24,838 nucleotides of DNA. It comes from DSWT01 sp035415725. Its GTDB lineage: Bacteria > Chloroflexota > Anaerolineae > B4-G1 > SLSP01. A model generated the notes under the pieces. That model saw nothing but the letters and a program-made list of their open reading frames with translations, ran no database searches and had not been told where the DNA came from. The stretch spans positions 1 to 24,838 of the forward strand of contig DAOOGN010000066.1 in the NCBI GenBank assembly GCA_035415725.1, read 5' to 3'. Of the stretch, positions 1 to 7,510 are shown piece by piece. The translations under genes were made by a program, and so were the position numbers. Positions within the stretch are counted from its first letter, which is position 1; each line of letters starts with the position of its first letter.

Positions 1-241
1 CCGTTTTTTGTCAATACCGGGCCCTGTTTATCGAGGCATTTGTCAAAAGTCCAATGAATAGATACAACAGTTTTAAGTTTGTATCGCGAATGACACGAAT
101 TTTTATACTTTTTGCCTCAATGCGTGGCCGGTTTCTTAATTCCAACCATGCGCCATCCTGAAGGACCGGCGAAGTTTGCACCTTCGCCAGGGTTTTGTAT
201 AATTGTAATTGAAGTTGTCCTGATCTTGTGGGGAGAGTAAG
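1..241. other. Leader region before the LCP gene
   Basis: No gene is supported here. Positions about 71-170 hold a diverged copy of the dispersed repeat seen better at 2704-2837 and 15448-15581. Shared blocks include the 'gaatgacacg' segment, 'ggccggtttctta' and 'atcctgaaggaccgg'. A promoter at 176-203 follows directly. Minus-strand reading frames across this stretch are translations of the repeat, not genes. Confidence 0.6.
176..203 (+). promoter_or_regulatory. Sigma-70-type promoter for the LCP gene
   Basis: TTGCAC (176-181), 16 nt, then a perfect TATAAT (198-203). Transcription would start near 210, giving a leader of about 30 nt with GGGAG at 231-235 before the GTG start at 242. It begins just after the repeat copy. 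Seen in sequence; activity is inferred. Confidence 0.7.
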
Positions 242-1375
242 GTGTATTCCGACATCGATGCTCATATCCGACGCTGGCCCTCGCGGGTGATGCTCGTCAG
301 CCTTAGCCTGGGTATCCTGGTGCTCGTCATCCTGGGAAACTTTGCCCTGCACCGCATGCGGCAACGCGCGGCGGCGCTGGAAGCCCCTGCCACGCCTGCT
401 CTCGCAACACCCTCCCTGCCGGAGGACACCGTACTGCCGTTCCCCACCGCTGTCGGTGTGACCGTCGAGGACGGTTCCACCACAGACAATCCCGGCGCGG
501 AGCCACCCGCTTCCACGCCCTTGCCCCCTATTCGGCGCAACCTCGCCCGCACCACGATTCTGCTGCTCGGCAGTGACGTCCGCCCGCAAGATGACGGTCC
601 CTGGCAGACAGACACGATCATACTGCTGACGCTCGATCCGGACACGGGACAGGCCGGCGTCCTGTCGATCCCCCGTGACCTGTGGGTGCCGATTCCCGAT
701 CATCTCAACGGGCGCATCAACACGGCCTGTTACCTGGGAGACGTGGATGCTTATCCCGGTGGCGGTCCGGCGTTGGCGATGGAGACCGTCAGGCAGAACC
801 TGGGTGTCGCCATCCAGCATTATGTACGGGTGGATTTCCAGGGCTTAGTGACGTTGGTCGACCTGATCGGTGGCATCGATGTGAACGTGGAGCGCACCAT
901 CGACGATCCCAACTACCCTTTTTTGGGGCCGGATGGTGAGGAAGTTTATGGACGACTGACCATCGAGGCCGGACCACAGCACTTTGATGGGGATATGGCG
1001 TTGAAGTATGCCCGTACCCGCTACAACGGCGGCGATATCGACCGCACACGCCGCCAGCAGCAAATTCTCAGGGCAATTCTTCAGCGTGTGGCCGACCTCA
1101 AACTGCTGCCGGAGTTGCTGGACAATGCCCCGGAAATTTACGCGACGCTACAAGCCTCGGTGCAGACCGATATGTCGCTTGACGTCATCGCCAAACTGGC
1201 GACGCAGGCGCTGCAGGTAGAAGGGGCCAACCTTCGTTTTCGCGTGATTGACGATACGTGCGTGCGCCCCTGGACAACGCCGGACGGCGGGCAGGTGCTG
1301 CTGCCGTTGTGGGACAAAATCCGCCCTCTGCGCGACGATGTCTTCGGGGTTTCCTTACCGACCGAAGCGCCTTGA
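242..1375 (+). CDS. LytR-CpsA-Psr (LCP) family cell-wall glycopolymer ligase
   Basis: 377 aa, GTG start chosen for the GGGAG ribosome site 6-7 nt upstream and the promoter at 176-203. LCP proteins transfer undecaprenyl-linked anionic or capsular glycopolymers to peptidoglycan outside the membrane. Visible features: a short cytoplasmic N-terminus, one membrane segment (about residues 16-34), a Pro/Thr-rich linker to about residue 100, then the LCP domain. Family landmarks are LGSDVR (D112, R114), D124, SIPRD (R145, D146), the GRIN motif near 158, GGIDV (D213) and YARTR...DIDRTRRQQQ (R258, R260, D265, R268, R271). The arginine and aspartate positions that bind the polyprenyl pyrophosphate substrate are retained. 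It faces the convergent epimerase gene across a short terminator hairpin. The polymer it attaches cannot be told from sequence. Confidence 0.9.
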   Translation: MYSDIDAHIRRWPSRVMLVSLSLGILVLVILGNFALHRMRQRAAALEAPATPALATPSLPEDTVLPFPTAVGVTVEDGSTTDNPGAEPPASTPLPPIRRNLARTTILLLGSDVRPQDDGPWQTDTIILLTLDPDTGQAGVLSIPRDLWVPIPDHLNGRINTACYLGDVDAYPGGGPALAMETVRQNLGVAIQHYVRVDFQGLVTLVDLIGGIDVNVERTIDDPNYPFLGPDGEEVYGRLTIEAGPQHFDGDMALKYARTRYNGGDIDRTRRQQQILRAILQRVADLKLLPELLDNAPEIYATLQASVQTDMSLDVIAKLATQALQVEGANLRFRVIDDTCVRPWTTPDGGQVLLPLWDKIRPLRDDVFGVSLPTEAP

Positions 1376-1408
1376 TGTCTCTCCCCCGGAAAATAGTCGG
1401 TTGGGTAG

Positions 1409-1427
1409 AGCGAATCGCCCATTCGCT
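1409..1427. terminator. Bidirectional terminator between convergent genes
   Basis: AGCGAAT (1409-1415), loop CGCCC, ATTCGCT (1421-1427), followed by TTTAAC on the + strand. It lies between the LCP stop and the epimerase stop at 1432. The short stem and weak U tract make it modest. Confidence 0.5.
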
Positions 1428-1431
1428 TTAA

Positions 1432-2634
1432 CTACATCTTGCCCAGCCGGTCGATCAGTTCCATACACGCCCGCCCGTTGTGATACGGGCATTTCCAGAA
1501 ACTCACTTTAGCGGCGGATCTATCCACAGCATGGTCTTTGGTCACGTGGCGGAACCACTCGCCGTACTGCCGGTCGATGAAATAGGTCTCAATGAAGTCC
1601 CAACTGCGCAATGCGGCTTGCAGGAAATGGGCTTGCCCGGAAAGCTGATAGGCGTTGAGGAAGCCGACGGCGGCTTCGGCCTGAGGCCACCACTCGAAAT
1701 CGGGGTCGGTGACGCCGCTCGGATCACCTTCGTTGACCAGGCCGCCCTCGGCATCCAACCCCTCGTCGTAGATCGACTGCGCCATCTTCACCGCGATGGT
1801 CTTGGCTTCTTCGCTGCGGCGTTCGTCCCCCAGTACGGTGGCGGATTCAACCAGCAACCAGTTCGTTTCGATGTCGTGCCCGTAGGAGATGTGGTCGGTG
1901 CGCGAATTCCAGCTTTCATCGAAGAACAGCAAGGTGTGAAACGTCGTCGGGCTGATGATACGGTGCATCATGAGGTCGATGTTCTCTGCCTGGCGCAGGC
2001 GCAGTTCTTTGTGGTCCCAGACGCGCAGCAGGTTGGTGTACGCCTCCATCACGTGCAGGTGCGTGTTCATCGATTTCATCTCGTTCATGTCGATGGCGCT
2101 CAGCCGCAGGTCGGTCTCGAGCTGCCAGTCGCGCGTGTACGCCTCGAAATAACCGCCGTACCGGGGATCGTGGCTGTGTTCCTCCATCAGGCGAAAGAGC
2201 GCGATGGCTTTGTCGAGCGCGTCTTGTGCCCCGGTGGCGCTGTAGTATTCCGCCAGCGCGTAGATGCCGAATGCCTGCCCATAGATCTGTTTGCGGGGGC
2301 GGATTGGCTCACCGTCCGCAGCGATCATCCAGTATAGGCCGCCGCAGGTGTCGTCCCAGAAGTGCGTCAGGAGATCGTCGTAGGCCCAACGAGCCATCTC
2401 CAGGTATTCCGGCGCGCGATAGCGTTTATAGGCGGCGGCGTAGGTCCACAAGATGCGCGAACTGAGCAGCGCCCCGCGCGGCGCGTCCTTGTCTACGACC
2501 AGCGTGTTGGAGATTTCCCCGTAGAATCCGCCGCGTTCTTGGTCGACCGCGTGCTTGATCCAGAAAGGCAAGATGTTCTCCCGCAGCTCGGTTTCGGCTT
2601 TGTGGATGTAGGTTTGACGTAGGGTTTGATCCAT
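1432..2634 (-). CDS. AGE-family sugar 2-epimerase, probably cellobiose 2-epimerase
   Basis: 400 aa, the usual length. ATG start with GAGGAG at 2641-2646. The N-acylglucosamine 2-epimerase superfamily is an (alpha/alpha)6 barrel. Cellobiose 2-epimerases turn the reducing-end glucose of beta-1,4 disaccharides into mannose. Family marks: SSRILWTYA (R60), EMKSMNTHLHVMEAYTNL (H192), SYGHDIETNWL (H253, E256), EWWPQAEAAVGF (W315, W316) and WKCPYHNGRACMEL (W380, H385). The last motif and the GHDIETNWL block favour cellobiose epimerase over GlcNAc 2-epimerase. There is no signal peptide, so it is cytoplasmic. No sugar transporter or mannosidase gene is nearby, so a beta-mannan role is not backed by context. 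Mannose isomerase-like activity is the main alternative. Confidence 0.88.
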   Translation of the reverse strand: MDQTLRQTYIHKAETELRENILPFWIKHAVDQERGGFYGEISNTLVVDKDAPRGALLSSRILWTYAAAYKRYRAPEYLEMARWAYDDLLTHFWDDTCGGLYWMIAADGEPIRPRKQIYGQAFGIYALAEYYSATGAQDALDKAIALFRLMEEHSHDPRYGGYFEAYTRDWQLETDLRLSAIDMNEMKSMNTHLHVMEAYTNLLRVWDHKELRLRQAENIDLMMHRIISPTTFHTLLFFDESWNSRTDHISYGHDIETNWLLVESATVLGDERRSEEAKTIAVKMAQSIYDEGLDAEGGLVNEGDPSGVTDPDFEWWPQAEAAVGFLNAYQLSGQAHFLQAALRSWDFIETYFIDRQYGEWFRHVTKDHAVDRSAAKVSFWKCPYHNGRACMELIDRLGKM

Positions 2635-2703
2635 GAATTTCTCCTCTGCGAAAATCAGCGGTCAGATTGACCAACGGCGCGATAGAGCCTGCCGGTTCTC
2701 TGA

Positions 2704-2837
2704 GACTTGGCGTGGTGATGGAAAAACGACTTTAGTTTTTGCCACGAATGACACGGATTGCACCGATTTTTTATACTTTGCGTGTCAATCCGTGGCTGGT
2801 TTCTTATTTCGACTCCACGAAATCCTGAAGAACCGGC
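2704..2837 (+). repeat. 134-bp dispersed intergenic repeat, copy B
   Basis: It aligns along its full length, with no net gap, to 15448-15581; more diverged similarity is at about 71-170. Inside is an inverted pair: CCACGAATGACACGGATTG near the middle and CAATCCGTGGC about 25 nt later, so the transcript would fold into a hairpin. Minus-strand translation gives a protein-like string containing N-P-C-H-S-W, which is a repeat artefact rather than a gene. Confidence 0.75.
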
Positions 2838-3038
2838 TTGCAGTTCATCCGGCATGCGTGTGTGCCCGGCTTCTATCAAAAGGCTACGGACCCGCGCCTG
2901 GGAAAGTCCGGTTGGCACAAACATCTGTGGATAAAGGTATTCTTCCAGCAAGACTTTGCCGTTGATCCAACGATGTAGCCCGTTCCAAGTCTGCACGTCT
3001 GTGGCAACCCGGCGATGGTTGTCGTCATAGGGACGGCT
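2838..3038 (-). pseudogene. Possible C-terminal gene remnant
   Basis: Past the TAA of the HD gene (3039-3041) the same frame stays open for about 65 codons up to the edge of repeat copy B. It reads like ordinary protein, with stretches such as LEEYLYPQMFVPTGLSQARV and IEAGHTRMPDELQA. There is no ribosome site, and the only start would be an internal GTG (2996). I do not recognise the family. It may be a decayed gene end truncated by the repeat, a former C-terminal extension of the HD protein, or chance. Confidence 0.25.
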
Positions 3039-3620
3039 TTATGCTGGTGTGCCCTCCAGACCCAACTCGGCGGCGATGGCTTGCATGGCTTCCAGGACAA
3101 TGCCGATGTGCTCCGATAGTTCGACACCCAGCCGCGCTGCGCCGCGCTCGATGTCCTCACGTTTGACGCCGGCGGCAAAGGCCTTGTCCTTCCACTTTTT
3201 CCGCACCGAGTTGACCTGCACATCCAGGATGGACTTGCTCGGACGTACGAGTGCCGTGGCCGTGATCAGGCCGGTCAATTCGTCTACGGCGTAGAGGGCT
3301 TTTTCCATGGGTGTGTCTGGGGTGACGCCGGTGAGTTCCGGCGCATGCGCGGCGACGGCGCGGATCAGGCTCTCATCCCAGCCCATCGCGCGCATGATCT
3401 CCGCGCCCTTGAAGGGATGTCCTCCCGCTCCCAGGTCGGGATACCGCTCGTACTCAAAGTCGTGGATTAACCCCACGACGGCCCAGCGTTCTTCGTCCTC
3501 GTCAAAACGGCGGGCGTAGGCTTTCATCCCCGCTTCCACCGCCAGTGCGTGCGCGATCAGATGCGGGTTCTGCGTGTACTCGTTCAATACCTTCCATGCT
3601 TCTTCGCGTGTCGGCCACAT
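3039..3620 (-). CDS. HD/HDIG-domain phosphohydrolase-like protein
   Basis: 193 aa from the ATG at 3620, chosen because GAGGAGGAG (3628-3636) precedes it; an open frame 13 codons longer lacks this. HD proteins are metal-dependent phosphohydrolases acting on nucleotides or phosphoesters. Visible: PHLIAHALAVEAG (H24), GLIHDFEYERYP (H53, D54), GGHPFKGAEIM (H68), AAHAPELTG (H92) and AVDELTGLI (D113), the H...HD...D pattern in the right order. This short stand-alone form is common in bacteria and its substrate is usually unknown. It sits 63 nt after the SanA-like gene and is probably co-transcribed with it. Confidence 0.82.
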   Translation of the reverse strand: MWPTREEAWKVLNEYTQNPHLIAHALAVEAGMKAYARRFDEDEERWAVVGLIHDFEYERYPDLGAGGHPFKGAEIMRAMGWDESLIRAVAAHAPELTGVTPDTPMEKALYAVDELTGLITATALVRPSKSILDVQVNSVRKKWKDKAFAAGVKREDIERGAARLGVELSEHIGIVLEAMQAIAAELGLEGTPA

Positions 3621-3683
3621 AATTTTTCTCCTCCTCTCCCGGACGAACCGGAACCACACAAGATTTTGGCTACGCCAACCCTC

Positions 3684-4355
3684 TCAATGCTTATCCATGG
3701 CATCCTCTTCCACAAAAATCGGCAATGGCTCCCCCAATACCGGCGTGGGGTGGGCAATGTAGGTATCCCACCAGCCACGCCACAGGGCAGGGACTTCGCG
3801 CATCCAGTACCACACCAGGTCGCGGCGCGGATAGGATTGCCGGTCGGCGACGTAGCCGACGGCGTTCAATCCCAAGGCGTGACAGGTATGGAGGGCACGC
3901 GGCAGATGATAACGTTGGGTGACCAGCACTACATCGCGGACCTGAAAGATGTCGCGGGCGCGATAGCACGTGTCATAGGTGCGCCGACCGGCATAGTCGA
4001 GGACGATGTCATCGCGGGGTACACCCTGCGCGAGAGCGTATTCCAACATCTTCGCCGGCTCGTTGTAATCGGCGAAGCGGTTGTCGCCGCTGAAGAGTAA
4101 TTTTTGCACGCGCCCTGCCCGGTACAGCTCGATGGCGGCGTCCAGACGATCCTTGAGGATCATGCTCAAGGCGCCGCTAGGCCAGTAGCCCGCTCCAAAG
4201 ACCACGGCGACGGGTTGGCGTGGAATCTGCTTCAGCTCTGCCGGGACATAGATGAGAGGTTCATAGCGTGCGGTCAACGTCCAGGCCGTCCAGGCCGCAC
4301 AGAGCGCGCCTCCCACCAGGACAACGCGCACCGCTGTTCGCATTTTTGATTTCAT
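3684..4355 (-). CDS. SanA/YdcF-like DUF218 envelope protein
   Basis: 223 aa. The start at 4355 is set by an ATGA overlap with the upstream gene, whose TGA is 4352-4354; the open frame further upstream is a shadow of that gene. One N-terminal membrane segment (about residues 8-26) precedes a DUF218 domain. Motifs: VVFGAGYWPSGALS (51-64), LKDRLDAAIELY, LLFSGDNRFADYNEPAKM (87-103), VLDYAGRRTYDTCYRA (118-133) and VLVTQRYHLPRALHTCHALG (143-162). These match SanA, the E. coli protein linked to vancomycin exclusion and envelope integrity. The biochemical function of the family is poorly defined. It is translationally coupled to the unknown anchored protein, which suggests a shared envelope role. Confidence 0.85.
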   Translation of the reverse strand: MKSKMRTAVRVVLVGGALCAAWTAWTLTARYEPLIYVPAELKQIPRQPVAVVFGAGYWPSGALSMILKDRLDAAIELYRAGRVQKLLFSGDNRFADYNEPAKMLEYALAQGVPRDDIVLDYAGRRTYDTCYRARDIFQVRDVVLVTQRYHLPRALHTCHALGLNAVGYVADRQSYPRRDLVWYWMREVPALWRGWWDTYIAHPTPVLGEPLPIFVEEDAMDKH

Positions 4356-5767
4356 AGCGTTGACTTCAACGTGGCTCCTATCGTTTCGACGGCGACGACA
4401 TCTGTCCCCCATATCAACCAGACCCTCTTGCCGGAACGGTAAAGAAAGACTGCGCCCTGCCGCCCCGACCACCAGTGTCCGGGGGGCAATGTCGTCGCGG
4501 GAATTGTATCGAGGATCAGGCCGGGAAGGAGTGGGTGCGGTAGAATATCCATCAATTGCCCGTAGAAATGCACTGCATCCCGGTTGGAATCCCACCCGAT
4601 TTGCCAGACGATAGCATCGGCCCCGTCTGGGCCGGCCCATATCTGCAGCAGATCGCCGCCCCAGGTGAGAGCTGTTTCGACCCTGGCGGTGGTGTTGCTC
4701 CATTCTGCTACGGTCAGGCGCAGCATAGCTTCGCCGAGTGTGTCGGTGTGAGTCAAGACCCATCCTTTTCCTAAGGGTGGCTGGAGTGGCGTCAATAGCT
4801 CCGGCGCATCGTCTTCAAGGTAACGATCCACGTGCAACAGTTGTTCGGTGGAGCGGGGAGGGCGCAGTACGGCCGCATCAATGGCTGTTGTGCCGCCGCG
4901 CGTGTATAGATCCGTCACGAAGACATTGCCCAAGTCGAGCGTGAGACGGGTGAGATCATTCCACAAGGGAGCGGCGGTTTTCCAGCGGGGGATGATGGCC
5001 TGGGTGATGGAATCCGTCAAGGCTTGCGCTTGAGCGCTTCCTGGGGTGACGCCGGCATAAAGCCAGAGCGAGAAAAGCGCATCGCCGTCGCCCGTGGCCG
5101 TCAGCGCCAGCCTTCGATCCAGCGAATCTGCATTGGCGATGAGCTGCGGTAACTGTCCATATTGATCGGAAGTCGCCCGGGCGTAGCCATACGCGATTTG
5201 CCACTCCAATAGGTCGCGCGGACCCGTCCAGTCGCGCCGCAGGTAGAGTTCAGCGGTGTTTGAGACATACAGCGCCGCCAGGGTCTGGGCTTGCGCTACC
5301 GGGTCGACCTGCATCTGGGTATCGTCCTCGGGCCAGAGTCGCAGGGCTTTCAACGCGGTCTGCATAGAAAGGGGCAACGGCGGCTGCACTTTATAGTGTT
5401 GGTAGAGAGCCACTGCCATGGTGTGAGCATCAACCAGCGTCAAAGGTGTGCTCCATCGCGGCAGAAGGCCGCGGGCATCGGAGACTTGGGCGGCAATCAA
5501 CCCTGCCTGCGCGACATCGAAAGGCGATGTCAAGGTAGAGGCGGGTAAAGTGGGGGAGGTAATGGACGGTTTTAGTGTGGGGGATGGTGATAATGATGGA
5601 AGGGCAGTATCTTGGAACGCCGGCGTGGGCAAAGGCGAAAGGATGGGGTGTGATTGAAGGGCCGTCCACACGCTCCAGCCTAAAAGTCCGCTCACGAGGA
5701 CGACGCCGGCTGCCAATCCCCATAAAACCCGTCGCTGGACCGGCGTTAGACTCTGAAACCCGTGCAT
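4352..5767 (-). CDS. Membrane-anchored protein of unknown function
   Basis: 471 aa. One membrane segment (about residues 14-34) is followed by a Ser/Thr/Pro-rich linker (about 40-80) and a long extracytoplasmic domain. I do not recognise a named family with certainty. The region LLEWQIAYGYA...TGDGDALFSL, followed later by RPPRSTEQLLHVDRYL, resembles secreted metallopeptidase-like proteins that carry HExxH, then EGDA, then P-STEQ-LHP-KY. Here the expected zinc-binding histidines are absent, so if related it is a non-catalytic member. The ATG at 5767 has no clear Shine-Dalgarno; a 25-codon reading frame overlaps it from upstream (see 5746-5823). It is first in an operon with the SanA-like and HD genes. 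Confidence 0.7.
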   Translation of the reverse strand: MHGFQSLTPVQRRVLWGLAAGVVLVSGLLGWSVWTALQSHPILSPLPTPAFQDTALPSLSPSPTLKPSITSPTLPASTLTSPFDVAQAGLIAAQVSDARGLLPRWSTPLTLVDAHTMAVALYQHYKVQPPLPLSMQTALKALRLWPEDDTQMQVDPVAQAQTLAALYVSNTAELYLRRDWTGPRDLLEWQIAYGYARATSDQYGQLPQLIANADSLDRRLALTATGDGDALFSLWLYAGVTPGSAQAQALTDSITQAIIPRWKTAAPLWNDLTRLTLDLGNVFVTDLYTRGGTTAIDAAVLRPPRSTEQLLHVDRYLEDDAPELLTPLQPPLGKGWVLTHTDTLGEAMLRLTVAEWSNTTARVETALTWGGDLLQIWAGPDGADAIVWQIGWDSNRDAVHFYGQLMDILPHPLLPGLILDTIPATTLPPGHWWSGRQGAVFLYRSGKRVWLIWGTDVVAVETIGATLKSTL

Positions 5768-5823
5768 GCCAGAAGCACCCCGTGGACAACCATCGTTAGT
5801 ATGCCCAGACTTTTGTTTTGCAT
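5746..5823 (-). CDS. Possible 25-codon leader ORF
   Basis: ATG at 5823, stop TAA at 5746-5748, product MQNKSLGILTMVVHGVLLAC plus five residues. It starts at about the predicted transcription start of the promoter at 5831-5858 and overlaps the first 22 nt of the next gene, which lacks its own ribosome site. Translational coupling is plausible. The LLAC string looks like a lipobox but only five residues follow, so this is probably chance. Confidence 0.25.
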   Translation of the reverse strand: MQNKSLGILTMVVHGVLLACTGFRV

Positions 5824-5830
5824 ACCCTCC

Positions 5831-5858
5831 ATTGTAAAGAGCAGTAAGGGCTTGTCAA
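5831..5858 (-). promoter_or_regulatory. Promoter for the 5767-3039 operon
   Basis: Reading the minus strand: perfect TTGACA (5858-5853), 16 nt, TACAAT (5836-5831). Predicted start is near 5824, about 57 nt before the ATG at 5767. This is the best promoter ahead of the three-gene operon. Confidence 0.7.
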
Positions 5859-5932
5859 GCGGTATCGTGCCCATGAGGGGGCAGGGCTTGGGCCGGGCTC
5901 CGACCGTGTCCGCCACCGCCTGGGCCGGCGAT

Positions 5933-5965
5933 GGCTCGGTCGGGAGACCGGCCACCGCCATTCAG
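5933..5965 (-). repeat. 33-bp dispersed palindromic repeat, copy 1
   Basis: Its reverse complement matches 15252-15284 at 31 of 33 positions. The core is a GACCG/CGGTC stem with a 4-nt loop, flanked by GGC/GCC. It lies between two divergent promoters. Confidence 0.65.
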
Positions 5966-5994
5966 GTGTCATTGTCACGCGGGACGCCGAGGTC

Positions 5995-6022
5995 TTGCGG
6001 TTTGGGTAATCCCGTTTATAAT
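5995..6022 (+). promoter_or_regulatory. Promoter for the LysM protein gene
   Basis: TTGCGG (5995-6000), 16 nt, perfect TATAAT (6017-6022). Predicted start is about 6029, which excludes the upstream ATG at 6021 and supports translation from 6051. Confidence 0.65.
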
Positions 6023-6050
6023 GAAACGTACTTTGGCAACGGAGAGGCGT

Positions 6051-7013
6051 ATGGCAAAACTTTGCGGAAAAGGAATATGGTTGGCCCATTCGTATGACCT
6101 TCAGCGCGCCGCGGAGATGGCAACCAGCATTGGGGCCACCTCCTTGTTGGTCAAGGTCGGCCATGGCCCGTATTACTTCCCCGAAACGGCGCGCACGATG
6201 GTCAAAAGAGTACGAACTTTGGGTTTCCAACCGCTGGCCTGGGTACAAATCACCGACCACGCTCCTCAGGATGCGCTCAAGGCTATCGTCGAATCGCAGA
6301 ACCTGGGTTATCAGGCGACGGTCTTGTTTCTCGGCAGCGCCTTCGTGACTGCCGATCAAGTGCGCCCCCTGGCTGAAGCTCTGAGCAATGCCGAAATTCC
6401 ACGCCAACGGCTTTATCTGGCAACCCCGCCGTTTGCCCATTTGCCGGACCGTCGCCTCTTTGATGTGCTGGCGCCAGTCTGTCGGGCCGGATGGATGCCG
6501 CTTGCTTTTGCCGCCTGGGGAAACGATCCTGAACAGATTGTGCATCACGATATTTACCAAACTCTGGACACCCTCAGCCTGTTGTGGAATGAAACGCCGG
6601 AGATTTACCCTGTTTTGTCGCCGTTGCATAAATGGTCTGGACCGGTTTTCACGCCTGAGGAACTGATTCCCTGGATGGAAAGCATTGCGCGTCATGGTGT
6701 GGATTTTTTCAGCGTGTACCACGCTGCCGATGCTGAAAAAGCACTCTGGCCTTTATTCGGATCGCTCAACGTGCAGTGTCTGCAAGCCGCCGAAAAGGTG
6801 CTAACGCCCGAACCGGTGGCGGCAGGGATGGCGGCCATTCCACAACCTGTTTACATCACCGTGACGACGAACGATACCGTGTGGGGCATCATCACCCGGC
6901 ATGGTTTGACCAAGCAGCAGTTTTGGGCGTGGAATGCGCATCTTTGGGAAAGCCGGGGCTTACCGCGCGACGCCGATTATCTCCAGGAAGGATGGCGCAT
7001 TCGGGTCAAATGA
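6051..7013 (+). CDS. LysM-domain protein with barrel-like N-terminal domain
   Basis: 320 aa from the ATG at 6051, preceded by GGAGAGG (6041-6047) and downstream of the promoter at 5995-6022. The last 55 or so residues form a LysM module (VYITVTTNDTVWGIITRHGL..., ending QEGWRIRVK), the peptidoglycan or chitin-binding fold, including the typical Asp-Thr-x-W-x-I pattern. The N-terminal 250 residues (GIWLAHSYDLQRAAEMA, SLLVKVGHGPYYF, PLAWVQI, ATVLFLGSAF, PLAFAAWGND, DFFSVYHA) alternate short strands and helices as in a TIM-barrel glycoside-hydrolase-like domain. No signal peptide or membrane segment is visible, which is odd for a wall-binding protein. The catalytic residues cannot be assigned. 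Next on the strand is rplS, under its own promoter. Confidence 0.72.
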   Translation: MAKLCGKGIWLAHSYDLQRAAEMATSIGATSLLVKVGHGPYYFPETARTMVKRVRTLGFQPLAWVQITDHAPQDALKAIVESQNLGYQATVLFLGSAFVTADQVRPLAEALSNAEIPRQRLYLATPPFAHLPDRRLFDVLAPVCRAGWMPLAFAAWGNDPEQIVHHDIYQTLDTLSLLWNETPEIYPVLSPLHKWSGPVFTPEELIPWMESIARHGVDFFSVYHAADAEKALWPLFGSLNVQCLQAAEKVLTPEPVAAGMAAIPQPVYITVTTNDTVWGIITRHGLTKQQFWAWNAHLWESRGLPRDADYLQEGWRIRVK

Positions 7014-7055
7014 GAGGAGGTTGGGATTTTTACTCCAATCTCCGCGGGGGGATGA

Positions 7056-7083
7056 TTGTCATTACAGAAGACTATGGTATAAT
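7056..7083 (+). promoter_or_regulatory. Extended -10 promoter for rplS
   Basis: TTGTCA (7056-7061), 16 nt, TATAAT (7078-7083), with TGG directly before the -10, an extended -10 element. Transcription is predicted to start near 7090. Confidence 0.78.
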
Positions 7084-7088
7084 GCTTC

Positions 7089-7117
7089 CTTGCCGCCAGC
7101 TATGGCGGCAAGTTTTT
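7089..7117 (+). promoter_or_regulatory. Hairpin at the predicted 5' end of rplS mRNA
   Basis: CTTGCCGCC (7089-7097), loop AGCTAT, GGCGGCAAG (7104-7112), then TTTTT (7113-7117): a perfect 9-bp stem followed by five Us. It starts at about +1 of the rplS promoter. It could be an attenuator, an L19 feedback site or a 5' stabilising stem-loop. It looks like an intrinsic terminator but is only about 22 nt into the transcript. Confidence 0.55.
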
Positions 7118-7147
7118 GGAAGATGATGTGGTGAGGGAGATGATAAA

Positions 7148-7501
7148 ATGAACCTGGTACAATCATTGGAACGCCAGATGACCATACCCAATCCCAATAT
7201 CCCGACTGTGCGGGTCGGAGATATAGTGAAGGTTGCGGTGCGCATTGTGGAAGGTGACCGCGAACGCATTCAAGTTTTCCAGGGAATGGTTATCCGCATG
7301 CAGGGCGGCGGTGTCAACGCGAGTTTTACCGTGCGGCGGGTTGCCTCGCAGGGCATTGGCGTGGAGCGTACTTTTTTGCTCCATTCGCCGCGTATCGAGA
7401 AAGTAGAAGTCGTGCGGCATTCCAAGGTACGCCGTGCGAAGTTGTATTTCCTGCGGGAGCGTAGCGGTAAATCTGCCCGCTTGAGGGAACTGCACGACTA
7501 G
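7148..7501 (+). CDS. rplS: 50S ribosomal protein L19
   Basis: 117 aa, standard length. ATG with GGGAG at 7135-7139. L19 sits at the 30S-50S interface. Recognisable segments: the start MNLVQSLERQ, then TVRVGDIVKVAVRIVEGDRE, QVFQGMVIRMQGGGVNASFT, VRRVASQGIGVERTFLLHSP and IEKVEVVRHSKVRRAKLYFL, plus a basic tail. In many bacteria rplS follows rpsP-rimM-trmD. Here it is detached from that operon, with a promoter of its own and an amidotransferase gene 9 nt downstream. Confidence 0.97.
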   Translation: MNLVQSLERQMTIPNPNIPTVRVGDIVKVAVRIVEGDRERIQVFQGMVIRMQGGGVNASFTVRRVASQGIGVERTFLLHSPRIEKVEVVRHSKVRRAKLYFLRERSGKSARLRELHD

Positions 7502-7510
7502 GGGAATTCA

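Larger units (their letters stand above)
2635..3038. other. Repeat-rich intergenic region
   Basis: 404 nt with no convincing gene. It holds the epimerase ribosome site (2641-2646), a GGTCA-GAT-TGACC dyad at 2660-2672 that could be an operator, a full 134-bp dispersed repeat (2704-2837), and about 200 nt (2838-3038) whose minus frame is open in register with the HD gene just past its stop. Confidence 0.6.

Noticed and set aside
11..820. Minus-strand 269-aa open frame
   Set aside because: It is antisense to the LCP gene for most of its length, and its C-terminal part is repeat copy A.
5796..6722. Minus-strand 308-aa frame opposite the LysM gene
   Set aside because: It is antisense to a gene with promoter, ribosome site and a recognisable LysM module, and shows no family features.
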